Shown here piece after piece: positions 26,097 through 33,269 of a DNA stretch of 33,269 nt. The notes beneath the pieces are model-generated. The model was not told where the DNA came from and did not search any database. It was given only the letters and a program-made list of their open reading frames with translations. Where the stretch lies: contig WHSQ01000031.1 of assembly GCA_009380005.1 (NCBI GenBank), positions 1-33,269 of the forward strand, in the 5' to 3' direction. The DNA is from Actinomycetota bacterium (GTDB lineage: Bacteria; Actinomycetota; CADDZG01; WHSQ01). Each line of letters starts with the position of its first letter. The first letter of the stretch is position 1. Made by a program: the position numbers and the translations under genes.

Positions 26097-27058
26097 GGGA
26101 TAGGGCCAAGGACTGGGATGCGACGGTGAAGGCGCTCATAGATGCGGACGAGCTCACGGTTGCGTGCCACATCAACCCCGATGGAGACGCTCTGGGTTCG
26201 GTGCTCGCTCTCACCCTCGGTCTCCGCCGGTTGGGCAAGGCGGTCCATCCGACCTGGGGCCAAACGCCTCCGAAGGTCCCGGCTCAGTTCGCCTCCATGC
26301 CGGGCGCGGACGGGTTCGTGTCACCCGCCGACGTGCCCGCGACCCCCACGTTCGTAGCTCTCGATTGTGGGGCCGCGGACCGTCTCGGATCGCTGGAGAA
26401 GAGGGCCGCCGATGCCCGGACCCTCATCAACATCGACCACCATCGCGGTAACCCGGAGTTCGGCGCGCTGAACGTCGTGATCACCGACGCTTCGTCCACA
26501 GCCGAGGTCGTAGCAGGGCTGCTCCGAGACGCCGGCGTGACCCTCGATCGAGACATCGCGACCTGCCTGTGGATCGGCCTCGTCACCGACACGGGGCGTT
26601 TCCAGTACTCGAACTCCTCGCCGTCGACGTTGCGACTGGCGGCCGATCTCGTCGAGCTGGACGTTCCCGTCGCAGAGATAGCCCATGAGGTCTTCGAATC
26701 GTCGCCCTTCGACTACCTGAAACTCGTGGGCCGCGTCCTCGAACGCGCGCGGCTCGAGGAGCGCGCTCGTTTCGTCCATAGTTGGGTGACGTTGGTCGAC
26801 ATGATCGAGACCGGAGTGGCTCGCGATGAGATGGACACGTTGATCGACCTCATCCGGTCAACGCGCGCCGCGACGGTCGCCGCACTCTTCAAGGAGGAAG
26901 ACGACGGAACGTGGCGGGTAAGCCTGCGGTCGCGCGGGCCGAACGTGGGAGAGATAGCGCGCTCCTACGGTGGGGGCGGTCACGACCTGGCAGCAGGTTT
27001 CAACGTTCCGGACCGGGAGCGGGCCGTCGGCGAGATCACGGAGAGACTGTCGGCGTGA
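26093..27058 (+). CDS. nrnA: Bifunctional oligoribonuclease/PAP phosphatase NrnA
   Basis: DHH/DHHA1 phosphoesterase, 321 aa. NrnA degrades nano-RNAs, pAp and in actinobacteria cyclic-dinucleotide products. The metal motifs are HINPDGDALGS (26-36), the DCG motif in ALDCGAADRLG (89-99) and the DHH motif IDHHRGN (114-120). A DHHA1 domain at the C-terminus shows the GGGGHDLAAGF RNA-binding loop (about 296-306). As RNase-H-fold recycler it fits the neighbouring pnp-rbfA set. It overlaps rbfA by 4 nt and truB by 4 nt. Confidence 0.95.
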   Translation: MRDRAKDWDATVKALIDADELTVACHINPDGDALGSVLALTLGLRRLGKAVHPTWGQTPPKVPAQFASMPGADGFVSPADVPATPTFVALDCGAADRLGSLEKRAADARTLINIDHHRGNPEFGALNVVITDASSTAEVVAGLLRDAGVTLDRDIATCLWIGLVTDTGRFQYSNSSPSTLRLAADLVELDVPVAEIAHEVFESSPFDYLKLVGRVLERARLEERARFVHSWVTLVDMIETGVARDEMDTLIDLIRSTRAATVAALFKEEDDGTWRVSLRSRGPNVGEIARSYGGGGHDLAAGFNVPDRERAVGEITERLSA

Positions 27059-27924
27059 CCGATGGCGTGATCGTCGTGGACAAGCCACCGGGCATGACTT
27101 CGCACGACGTGGTGGACGAGATACGGCGGCGATTCAAGACCAAGAGGGTCGGGCACGCCGGAACGCTCGACCCCGACGCGACCGGCGTGCTCGTGCTGGC
27201 CCTCGGGAAGGCCACGAAGCTCCTCCCCTATGCGGCCGCTTCGGACAAGTCGTACGCGGCCGAGGCCCGTTTCGGGGTCACCACGTCGACGCAGGATGCA
27301 TCGGGAGAAGTGTCGGAACGCAAGGATGCGTCGTCGCTCACGTCGGACGACATCGCGCGTGCCCTGGAGGCTTTCCGGGGCGACCTAGAGCAGGTTCCCC
27401 CGATGGTGTCCGCAGTCAGGGTGGGCGGCGAGCGTCTCTACGAGAAGGCGCGGCGTGGAGAGGAGGTCGAACGCGAAGCTCGCAAGGTCTACGTGACGCG
27501 CTTCGACATCATCGACTTCACGGGGGGAGAGGAGGCCGAGGCGTCGTTCGAGATCACGTGCTCGGCTGGTACCTACGTCCGCACGCTGATACACGACCTG
27601 GGGGTGGCGGTCGGAACCGGTGCCCACATGACGTCCCTTCGTCGCACGCGTGCGAGCGGTTTCTCCGACGCGGATTCCGTGCCGCTGGCCGCCGTCGAAC
27701 GCACCAGCTTGCGGCCGGCCCTCGAGATCGTGCGGGCACTGGCGCGCCTGGATGCATCCGATGAGATAGCGACGCTCGTGGCCGACGGGCGGTCGCTCGG
27801 TGCTCCGCAGGAACCCGATCTCCACGAAGGACAACCAGTGGCGATCGTCCGGGACTCGGACGTCCTGGCGATCTACGAGCGACGCGGCCACGAGCTGCGC
27901 GCGAAGCGGGTGATCCCCCGGTGA
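27055..27924 (+). CDS. truB: tRNA pseudouridine(55) synthase
   Basis: TruB, 289 aa, making pseudouridine 55 in the T-loop of tRNAs. The catalytic Asp39 is in GHAGTLDPDATGVL (34-47). The GVIVVDKPPGMTSHDVV opening, the KSYAAEARFG strand and CSAGTYVRTLIHDLG confirm the family. The start is GTG 27055, which overlaps the nrnA stop (GTGA); an open frame upstream is only inside nrnA. The final 50 residues resemble a PUA-like tail. The stop overlaps the ribF GTG. Confidence 0.96.
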   Translation: MTDGVIVVDKPPGMTSHDVVDEIRRRFKTKRVGHAGTLDPDATGVLVLALGKATKLLPYAAASDKSYAAEARFGVTTSTQDASGEVSERKDASSLTSDDIARALEAFRGDLEQVPPMVSAVRVGGERLYEKARRGEEVEREARKVYVTRFDIIDFTGGEEAEASFEITCSAGTYVRTLIHDLGVAVGTGAHMTSLRRTRASGFSDADSVPLAAVERTSLRPALEIVRALARLDASDEIATLVADGRSLGAPQEPDLHEGQPVAIVRDSDVLAIYERRGHELRAKRVIPR

Positions 27925-28871
27925 AAGAGTTGGTGGGTCTGAAGTCGCTGGAGCGTTCCGGATCCGGTGCCACGGTGACGATCGGTACGTTCGACGGCGT
28001 CCACATCGGCCACCGGGCTTTGATGGCTCGTACCGTGCAGCGAGCCCGTGAGAACGGGACCGCGGCGGTGGCCGTGACGTGGGACCGCCACCCCATGCAG
28101 ACACTTCGGCCGGACCGCGTCCCACCCTTGCTCTCGGCCCAGCACCGCAAGATGGAGCTGCTGCGCGAGACGGACCTCGATGTCGTCGTCGTTCTCCCCT
28201 TCGACGACGATCTGTCGAGCTGGGCCCCCGAGCGGTTCGTGGCGGACATCCTCGTGGACGGCGTGGGCGCGCGTCACGTCGTCGTGGGGGAGGGATGGCG
28301 CTTCGGGCACAAGGCGGCCGGCGACACCGATCTCCTGACGAAGCTGGGCGCGGGATCGGGCTTCACCGTGGAACCACTGCCCCTGGCCGAGGCGGAAGGG
28401 GGCCCGGTCTCCAGCACGCGCATCCGTCAAGCGGTGGCCGCGGGGGACCTGCACCTCGTGCGCTCGCTGCTGGGACGACCGTTCGACATCGACGGCGAGG
28501 TGATCCCCGGGGAGGACCGGGGTACGTCCCTCGGCTATCCGACCGCGAACATCGATCCGGACGGAGCACTCGCGCTACCCCCACAGGGCATCTACGCGGG
28601 CCGGGGCCGGGCCCACGACGGCTTCTATCCCGCCGCCATCGACGTCGGCGTCAACCCGACCTTCGGTGGCGATCCGGAACGGACCCCGCTGCGCATCGAG
28701 CCCTATCTGCTGGACTTCGAGGGCGATCTCTACGGCCGGGTGTTGCGGGTCGAGTTCTGGTCCCGCCTCCGGGACGAGCTTAGGTTCGCCTCGGTCGGAG
28801 ATCTGGTGGCGCAGATGAAGAAGGACGTGGACGACACCCGCCGCATCGTCGGCGAGACGGGCTCAGCCTGA
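27921..28871 (+). CDS. ribF: Bifunctional riboflavin kinase/FAD synthetase
   Basis: RibF, 316 aa, making FMN then FAD. The N-terminal adenylyltransferase has the GTFDGVHIGH nucleotide motif (22-31) and SSTRIRQ (about 168-174). The C-terminal riboflavin kinase has GTSLGYPTANI (about 200-210) and GVNPTFGG with RIEPYLLDFEGDLYG. The GTG start overlaps the truB stop (GTGA). It is the last gene of the ylxP-rbfA-nrnA-truB-ribF unit; its stop overlaps the convergent lipoprotein gene by 9 nt, with no terminator hairpin between them. Confidence 0.96.
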   Translation: MKELVGLKSLERSGSGATVTIGTFDGVHIGHRALMARTVQRARENGTAAVAVTWDRHPMQTLRPDRVPPLLSAQHRKMELLRETDLDVVVVLPFDDDLSSWAPERFVADILVDGVGARHVVVGEGWRFGHKAAGDTDLLTKLGAGSGFTVEPLPLAEAEGGPVSSTRIRQAVAAGDLHLVRSLLGRPFDIDGEVIPGEDRGTSLGYPTANIDPDGALALPPQGIYAGRGRAHDGFYPAAIDVGVNPTFGGDPERTPLRIEPYLLDFEGDLYGRVLRVEFWSRLRDELRFASVGDLVAQMKKDVDDTRRIVGETGSA

Positions 28872-30311
28872 ATCGGCAAGCCGGAACCGACGCGGCAACC
28901 GTTGCAGGTAGACATGCCCGTTCTCGCTCGCGGTGGGTCGCTTGCCGAACAGCAACGCATCGGTACCGAACGTCACCGAACGGCCGTCGCCGGAGATCGT
29001 TCCGGGGTAGATGTTGGCGGCACGTGCAGGAAGTCCACGCGCGGTTCGATGCACCAACATGGTGACGTCCGTCTCGCGATCGTGGACGAAGACGTCCTCA
29101 TCCGTCCCCTGCGGGTCGTCGCGATCCTCTATCTCCAGACCCGGGGCTCCCGATACGAACGACACGTAGCGACCGTCGAAGGACAGCGACGGTGAATGGC
29201 TCGCGATGAAGGTGAAGCATTGTCCGTTGTTTCCGCACTCCCTGCTGTCGGGGTATGCGTCGCCCCCGCCGGAGGGTTCGCTCACGCGCTCGATCGTCCC
29301 GCTCGCCAGGTCGCGCACGTAGACGTCGACGTTGTCGTTCTGGTCTTCGGGGACCAAACCGTTGGCGTGGGTCGCGAAAGCGACTACGTCTCCGTCGCCC
29401 GACAGAGCGACGGAGTCCGCACCATCCCGGAAGCTACCGCCCGACTCCTCGTACTCGAAGGGAACGAGTTGATCGCCTTCCGACGTCAGGCTGACGCGCT
29501 CCACTCCGTGCCCGCGCTCCCAGACGAAGACGTCCTGCGCGCGGTTGGTGTCATCGGGCACCAGGTCGGAGGCATCGGACGCGAACGCGATCGTCGATCC
29601 GTCGTCGGAGATCTGGAGAGACTCGATCCCGCCGCGCCGCCGACCCTCGAGCCCCCTGCTGATGAGGGCGATCCGTCCGGTCCGCCGGTCCTTCAGGTAG
29701 ACGTCCATCGCGTGCGTTGACCCTTCGACCAGGTTGCCGGCTCTGCTGGCGAATGCGACGAAGCGTCCATCGCCGGAGATGCTCGGGTACCGGCTATCCC
29801 CGTTCGCCTGGAGCCCCTCACCGTTGGTGCTGACCATGCGCAACGAGCCGTGCGCGTGGTCGTAGACGAAGACGTCCCCCTTCCGATTCGTGTCGTTCGG
29901 CACCAGGTATGGGGAGTTGGAGACGAAAGCGATGTGGCGACCGGCGGCGGATACCGAAGGGGACCCGGAGCCCAGCTCGTGCATCTGCTGGTCCGCGCGG
30001 GTACCGGGAGCCGGTTGATCCCCCGTGTACCAGACATCGATCCTCCGGCTGACGCTGCGTTCCATGTCCCGCAGGTACACGCCCTCAGGACCATCCTTGA
30101 CCGAGGCCACGAAGGCAACCAACCGGCCACTCCGGTCGACGTCGCTGCCGGTGTTGTACGAGGACCGGTGATCCCACTCCTTGATGCTCACCACTTCCGC
30201 GGCGGGCCCCTCCCACACCACCTCCGGCCGGAGGGAAGGTTCTTCGCAACCGGGCAGAACGAGCACGCCGAACGCCAGAACCGCACCGAGCCACGGATGC
30301 CGATCCTCCAT
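28863..30311 (-). CDS. Seven-repeat beta-propeller lipoprotein (TolB/WD40-like)
   Basis: Predicted secreted lipoprotein, 482 aa. A short N-terminus and hydrophobic stretch (about 8-20) end in the lipobox LVLPGC with Cys22. The rest is seven PD40/TolB-like repeats starting near residue 54, each like SPSIS.DGR.VAFAS followed by a VY..D strand. Four of them carry an Asp-rich loop, such as LVPNDTNRKGDVFVYD and LVPDDTNRAQDVFVWE, that resembles calcium-binding sites. It is not canonical TolB: no TolB N-domain and no Tol-Pal neighbours. Function is unknown; propellers of this kind usually bind proteins or peptides at the cell surface. It is the only larger minus-strand gene here and diverges from the aldo/keto reductase 29 nt away. 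Confidence 0.85.
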   Translation of the reverse strand: MEDRHPWLGAVLAFGVLVLPGCEEPSLRPEVVWEGPAAEVVSIKEWDHRSSYNTGSDVDRSGRLVAFVASVKDGPEGVYLRDMERSVSRRIDVWYTGDQPAPGTRADQQMHELGSGSPSVSAAGRHIAFVSNSPYLVPNDTNRKGDVFVYDHAHGSLRMVSTNGEGLQANGDSRYPSISGDGRFVAFASRAGNLVEGSTHAMDVYLKDRRTGRIALISRGLEGRRRGGIESLQISDDGSTIAFASDASDLVPDDTNRAQDVFVWERGHGVERVSLTSEGDQLVPFEYEESGGSFRDGADSVALSGDGDVVAFATHANGLVPEDQNDNVDVYVRDLASGTIERVSEPSGGGDAYPDSRECGNNGQCFTFIASHSPSLSFDGRYVSFVSGAPGLEIEDRDDPQGTDEDVFVHDRETDVTMLVHRTARGLPARAANIYPGTISGDGRSVTFGTDALLFGKRPTASENGHVYLQRLPRRFRLADSG

Positions 30312-30327
30312 GACGTCAGTTAACCCT

Positions 30328-30333
30328 TAGTCT
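30328..30333 (+). promoter_or_regulatory. -10-like TAGTCT of a leaderless aldo/keto reductase transcript
   Basis: TAGTCT followed by 7 nt (CGGGGTT) and the ATG at 30341. It lies in a short palindrome, TAACCC (30321-30326) with GGGTTA (30336-30341), that covers the start codon, within the 29-nt gap to the divergent lipoprotein gene. Confidence 0.45.
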
Positions 30334-30340
30334 CGGGGTT

Positions 30341-31339
30341 ATGAAATACCGCAGCCTCGGTGGCTCCGGATGCCGCGTGAGCGAGATCGCCCTCGGCAAC
30401 TGGGAGACCCACGGCCAGCAGATCGACAACGACGCGGCGCGAGCCTGCGTCGAGGCGGCGATCGACAACGGCATCAACTTCTTCGACACCGCCGACGTCT
30501 ACGCTCGCGGGCGGGCCGAGCAGGTCCTCGGCGAGATCGTGAAGGGTCGCGCTCGCTCCGATCTCGTCATAGCGACCAAGTGCTTCTGGTCCACGGGCCC
30601 CGGTCCCAACGACCGGGGGTTGTCCCGGAAGCACGTCATGGAGGCGTGCGAGGCGTCGCTCAACCGGCTGCAGATGGACTACGTCGACCTCTATCAGGCT
30701 CACCGGTACGACATCCACACGCCGCTCGAGGAAACGATGCGGGCCTGGAACGACCTCGTAACGCAGGGCAAGGCGCTCTACATCGGCGTCAGCGAGTGGA
30801 CCGCGGAGCAGATGACCGAGGCGCAGGCGATCGCCGGCGACATGGGCTTCAACCGGATCATCACGAACCAGCCGCAGTACTCGATGCTGTGGCGGGTCCC
30901 CGAGGAGAGCGTCATCCCGATGTCACGCGGGAGCGGCATAGGTCAGATCGTGTGGTCCCCGCTCGCGATGGGGGTGCTCACCGGCAAGTACGAGCCCGGC
31001 CGGCAGCCTCCGAGGGACAGCCGGGCGGCCCAGGGCGGCGCCGTCGGCAGCCACTTCATGAAGGACGAGACCCTCGAGGCCGTTCAGAGGCTGCGCCCCA
31101 TCGCCGACGAGGTCGGCCTGTCGATGGCCAACCTCGCCCTCGCCTGGGTCCTCCAGAACGACAACGTCTCGGCCGCCATCATGGGAGCGAGCCGGCCGGA
31201 GCAGGTACACGAGAACGTGAAGGCCTCGGGCGTCCGCCTGGACGACGAGCTGATGGGCCGGATCGACGAGGCCCTGAAGGGGGTCATCGTGCGGGATGTG
31301 GAGCGCGACCTCGACGATGCGGACCGCGACGACGACTAG
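30341..31339 (+). CDS. Aldo/keto reductase, Kv-beta/YghZ-like
   Basis: NADP(H)-dependent aldo/keto reductase, 332 aa. The catalytic tetrad is Asp49, Tyr54, Lys80 and His121 (FFDTADVYARG, IATKCFW, YQAHRYD). The block NDRGLSRKHVMEACEASLNR followed by LQMDYVDLYQ is the voltage-gated potassium channel beta subunit / YghZ (AKR6/AKR14) pattern. The cofactor region includes VWSPLAMGVLTGKY and the late MGASRPEQ. The acidic tail (DDADRDDD) is unusual. The substrate is not inferable. The ATG is supported by a leaderless-type -10. It is monocistronic between a divergent gene and rpsO. Confidence 0.93.
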   Translation: MKYRSLGGSGCRVSEIALGNWETHGQQIDNDAARACVEAAIDNGINFFDTADVYARGRAEQVLGEIVKGRARSDLVIATKCFWSTGPGPNDRGLSRKHVMEACEASLNRLQMDYVDLYQAHRYDIHTPLEETMRAWNDLVTQGKALYIGVSEWTAEQMTEAQAIAGDMGFNRIITNQPQYSMLWRVPEESVIPMSRGSGIGQIVWSPLAMGVLTGKYEPGRQPPRDSRAAQGGAVGSHFMKDETLEAVQRLRPIADEVGLSMANLALAWVLQNDNVSAAIMGASRPEQVHENVKASGVRLDDELMGRIDEALKGVIVRDVERDLDDADRDDD

Positions 31340-31374
31340 GGCCCGCCGATTACAGGCCCCGCGAGCGCCCTACC

Positions 31375-31383
31375 TGCTAAGAT
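31375..31383 (+). promoter_or_regulatory. Extended -10 promoter of rpsO
   Basis: TGCTAAGAT, an extended -10 element like that before rimP. Just after it GTCGTCC (31386-31392) can pair with GGACGAC (31413-31419) in the leader, though the predicted start near 31390 would remove part of the 5' arm. Confidence 0.55.
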
Positions 31384-31450
31384 GAGTCGTCCCGCACCCG
31401 TTCCCGGGCCGCGGACGACACACCTCTAGGAAGGACGGAACGAAGCGCGT

Positions 31451-31720
31451 ATGGGTCTGACCAAGGAAGCCAAGCAAGAGCTCATCGGCGAGCACAAGCG
31501 TGCCGAAACCGATACGGGCTCGCCCGAGGTCCAGATCTCGCTGCTCTCCCGCCGCATCTCCGAACTCACCGAGCACCTCAAGACCCACCCCAAGGACCAT
31601 CATTCCCGCCGCGGCCTCCTCAGGATGGTCGGCCGGCGCCGTCGTCTGCTCTCGTACCTACAGAGGGAAGACATCGACCGTTACCGCGCCGTCATCGGCA
31701 AGCTCGGTCTGCGCCGGTAG
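31451..31720 (+). CDS. rpsO: 30S ribosomal protein S15
   Basis: Ribosomal protein uS15, 89 aa, the normal length, binding the central domain of 16S rRNA. The family sequence [26 protein letters not shown] (in part) and [21 protein letters not shown] is clear, ending [14 protein letters not shown]. The Shine-Dalgarno AGGAAGGA at 31428-31435 is unusually far (15 nt) from the ATG; the leader between may be structured, as S15 often autoregulates by binding its own mRNA. pnp follows after a 232-nt gap, the usual rpsO-pnp order. Confidence 0.96.
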   Translation: MGLTKEAKQELIGEHKRAETDTGSPEVQISLLSRRISELTEHLKTHPKDHHSRRGLLRMVGRRRRLLSYLQREDIDRYRAVIGKLGLRR

Positions 31721-31774
31721 AGGTTGGTCGACGAAAGGGGGCGCCGCCGATACCCAGTAAGTAGTTGGTAAGGA

Positions 31775-31926
31775 AGGAGAGGGCCGGCGCCGGGTTCCAT
31801 CCGGGGGTCGGTAATCAGTTGCAGCTCGGTTCCTCGGAGCAGGGCTACAACTGAGGATCGACCCGTCTGGCACCTCTCCTGCCCAGGCCGGGCCACGTGG
31901 GCGATCGTCCACGGAGCCGTCCCGGC
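31775..31926 (+). ncRNA. Structured RNA leader of pnp (Actino-pnp candidate)
   Basis: Two nested domains lie between rpsO and pnp. Domain 1 has an outer 11-bp stem (31775-31785 with 31869-31880, one bulged A) enclosing GGGTCG/CGACCC (31805-31810 with 31859-31864), TCAGTTG/CAACTGA (31815-31821 with 31848-31854) and a tip GCTC/GAGC (31824-31827 with 31837-31840). Domain 2 has GCCGGG/CCCGGC (31887-31892 with 31921-31926) closing on CGTGG/CCACG (31896-31900 with 31909-31913). The pairings are seen directly. Rfam lists an Actino-pnp motif before actinobacterial PNPase genes; I cannot test membership, and RNase III/PNPase autoregulation of rpsO-pnp is an alternative role. Confidence 0.55.
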
Positions 31927-31952
31927 TTCACGAGCAAGGAGGGACCACCTTC

Positions 31953-33269
31953 ATGGCAGATAGACCAGAACCAAAGGTCGTCGAGCGCAAGATCGGCGAC
32001 AAGATATTCAGGCTGGAGACCGGCAAGCTCGCCGGCCTGGCCGGGGGAGCCGTAGTAGCGACCCTGGGCGAGACGAGCGTTCTCGCCACCGCAACGTCGA
32101 GCGCGCCGCGCGGCGAAGGCGACTTCTTCCCCTTGACCGTCGACGTCGAGGAGCGCTTCTACGCCGCGGGCCGCATCCCCGGGAGCTTCTTCCGGCGTGA
32201 GGGCCGGGCGACGGAGAAGGCGACGCTACTGGCGCGCCTGATCGACCGCCCGTTGCGCCCGAGCTTCCCGGACGGGTTCCGCAACGAGGTCCACGTCGTC
32301 ATCACCTCGTTGTCCGTCGATGGCTCGAACCCGTTGGACATCCTGGCGGTGAACGCGGCGAGCGCCGCGGTGGCGATCTCGGACATGCCGTACGACCGGC
32401 CGGTGGGTTGCGTGCGCGTCAGCCACGTGAACGGCGAGTGGTCGATCAACCCGACCTACGAAGAGGAAGAGGACGCGACCATCGAGCTCGTCGTCGCCGG
32501 GCGTCAGGGCCCCTCGGGCGAGGTCGACATCATGATGATCGAGGCGGGCGGTTCGCCCCGTCTGTTCGAGCTCATCGAGGAGGGAGCAACCGCCCCGAAC
32601 GAGGAGCTCCTCGCCGACGGGATCGAGCTCTCCAAGCAGTTCATCGGCGAGCAGATCGCGCTCCAGCAGGAGCTCGTCGACGTGGCCGGCAAGGAGAAGG
32701 CCCGGGTCGGTACCGACCAGTACCCGATCCTCACCGACTACGCCGAAGAAGTGTTCGAGGCCGTACGGGCCGAGGCCGAAAGCGCGCTCCGTGAGGCGAT
32801 CGCCATCACCACCAAGGCCGACCGTCGCGCGCGCCTCGCGGAGATCGGCAAGGAGGTTGGCGAGAAGCTCGCCGATCGGTTCCCCGACCGGGCCGGCGAG
32901 ATATCCAACGCGATCCGCTCCCTGACCAAGAAACTCGTACGCAAGCGCGTGATCGACGAGGGCGTGCGGCTCGACGGCCGCGCCCCCGACCAGGTCCGTC
33001 CCATCTGGACCGAGGTCGGCGCGATCCACCGCGTCCACGGCTCGGGCATCTTCACCCGAGGCGAGACCCAGGCCCTGTCGATCGCGACGGTCGGCATGCG
33101 GCGCATGGAAGCGATGGTCGACGACCTATCTCCGGACGAGTCGAAACGCTACATGCATCACTACAACTTCCCGCCGTACTCGACCGGAGAGGCCGGATTC
33201 ATGCGGGGGCCGAAGCGACGCGAGATCGGCCACGGCGCACTGTCGGAGAAGGCCATCCTTCCCGCGATC
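31953..33269 (+). CDS. pnp: Polyribonucleotide nucleotidyltransferase (3' end beyond window)
   Basis: PNPase, phosphorolytic 3'-5' exoribonuclease and degradosome component. 439 codons are present, open to the last base, so the gene is cut by the window edge and lacks the second RNase PH half's end, KH and S1 domains. The first RNase PH domain shows DFFPLTVDVEERFYAAGRIP, SFFRREGRATEKATL and RLIDRPLRPSFP; the helical linker is at about 230-330; the second RNase PH begins with GVRLDGRAPDQVRPI and reaches the YNFPPYSTGEAG loop. The start is ATG 31953, with AAGGAGGGA about 10 nt upstream. Confidence 0.97.
   Translation, partial: MADRPEPKVVERKIGDKIFRLETGKLAGLAGGAVVATLGETSVLATATSSAPRGEGDFFPLTVDVEERFYAAGRIPGSFFRREGRATEKATLLARLIDRPLRPSFPDGFRNEVHVVITSLSVDGSNPLDILAVNAASAAVAISDMPYDRPVGCVRVSHVNGEWSINPTYEEEEDATIELVVAGRQGPSGEVDIMMIEAGGSPRLFELIEEGATAPNEELLADGIELSKQFIGEQIALQQELVDVAGKEKARVGTDQYPILTDYAEEVFEAVRAEAESALREAIAITTKADRRARLAEIGKEVGEKLADRFPDRAGEISNAIRSLTKKLVRKRVIDEGVRLDGRAPDQVRPIWTEVGAIHRVHGSGIFTRGETQALSIATVGMRRMEAMVDDLSPDESKRYMHHYNFPPYSTGEAGFMRGPKRREIGHGALSEKAILPAI

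Noticed and set aside
28902-29720. Two plus-strand ORFs inside the propeller gene
   Set aside because: They are antisense shadows; the minus-strand frame has a lipobox and seven regular repeats and is clearly the coding one.
28863-30311. TolB of a Tol-Pal system
   Set aside because: It lacks the TolB N-terminal domain, carries a lipobox, has seven repeats, and has no tolQ, tolR, tolA or pal neighbour.

Overview
The window reads as chromosomal core sequence from a member of the Actinomycetota, probably not one of the well-studied actinomycete orders. The DNA is GC-rich throughout. The evidence is the gene order, a DUF2469 gene directly behind rnhB, a 26-codon gene resembling the actinobacterial ribosomal protein bL37, a WhiG/FliA-type sigma factor between xerC and rpsB, and many genes whose -10-like TANNNT hexamer lies only 6-7 nt before the start codon (a leaderless-mRNA signature). 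The order lepB-rnhB-DUF2469-yraN-comM-dprA-xerC-rpsB-tsf-pyrH-frr-cdsA-dxr-rseP-ispG ... rimP-nusA-ylxR-infB-rbfA-nrnA-truB-ribF-rpsO-pnp is the order I recall for the Mycobacterium tuberculosis Rv2903c-Rv2783c span, with most intervening genes absent. I cannot assign class or genus from sequence alone.

Layout. 1-2.6 kb: tandem signal peptidases I, RNase HII, DUF2469. 2.7-7.6 kb: a lone PilT-like ATPase, YraN, a PaaG-like crotonase, ComM and DprA. 7.7-9.5 kb: XerC and a flagellar/sporulation-type sigma factor whose start lies inside xerC. 9.5-13.5 kb: rpsB, tsf, pyrH, frr, cdsA. 13.5-17 kb: dxr, rseP, ispG, joined by 1-nt overlaps. 17.1-19.2 kb: a REC/HD-GYP regulator behind an AT-rich promoter island, then an ornithine cyclodeaminase-family gene that seems to lack a normal start codon. 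19.2-23.5 kb: a tiny minus-strand bL37-like gene, and rimP-nusA-ylxR-infB behind an attenuator-like leader. 23.5-25.2 kb: a PLP enzyme of the SufS-like fold. 25.2-28.9 kb: a small ORF, then ylxP-rbfA-nrnA-truB-ribF with start/stop overlaps throughout. 28.9-31.3 kb: a minus-strand seven-repeat propeller lipoprotein diverging from an aldo/keto reductase. 31.4-33.3 kb: rpsO, a structured RNA leader, and pnp running off the window end.

Most genes serve translation initiation and elongation, ribosome maturation, RNA turnover, the MEP isoprenoid route (dxr, ispG), phospholipid synthesis (cdsA), protein export and regulated proteolysis (lepB x2, rseP), and DNA uptake or recombination (comM, dprA, xerC). 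Genes that look lineage-specific are pilT, the crotonase, HD-GYP, the cyclodeaminase, the class V enzyme, the propeller lipoprotein and the aldo/keto reductase.

No gene-free stretch exceeds about 235 nt. The longer ones (2613-2748, 7612-7758, 9497-9680, 16959-17143, 19281-19461, 31721-31952) carry the promoters, hairpins and leaders listed below. I see no tRNA, rRNA, CRISPR array, insertion sequence or prophage. I found no clear new multi-gene system. The best second-look items are the rimP-nusA leader with mutually exclusive helices, the nested structure before pnp, the bL37-like microgene, and the cyclodeaminase start.
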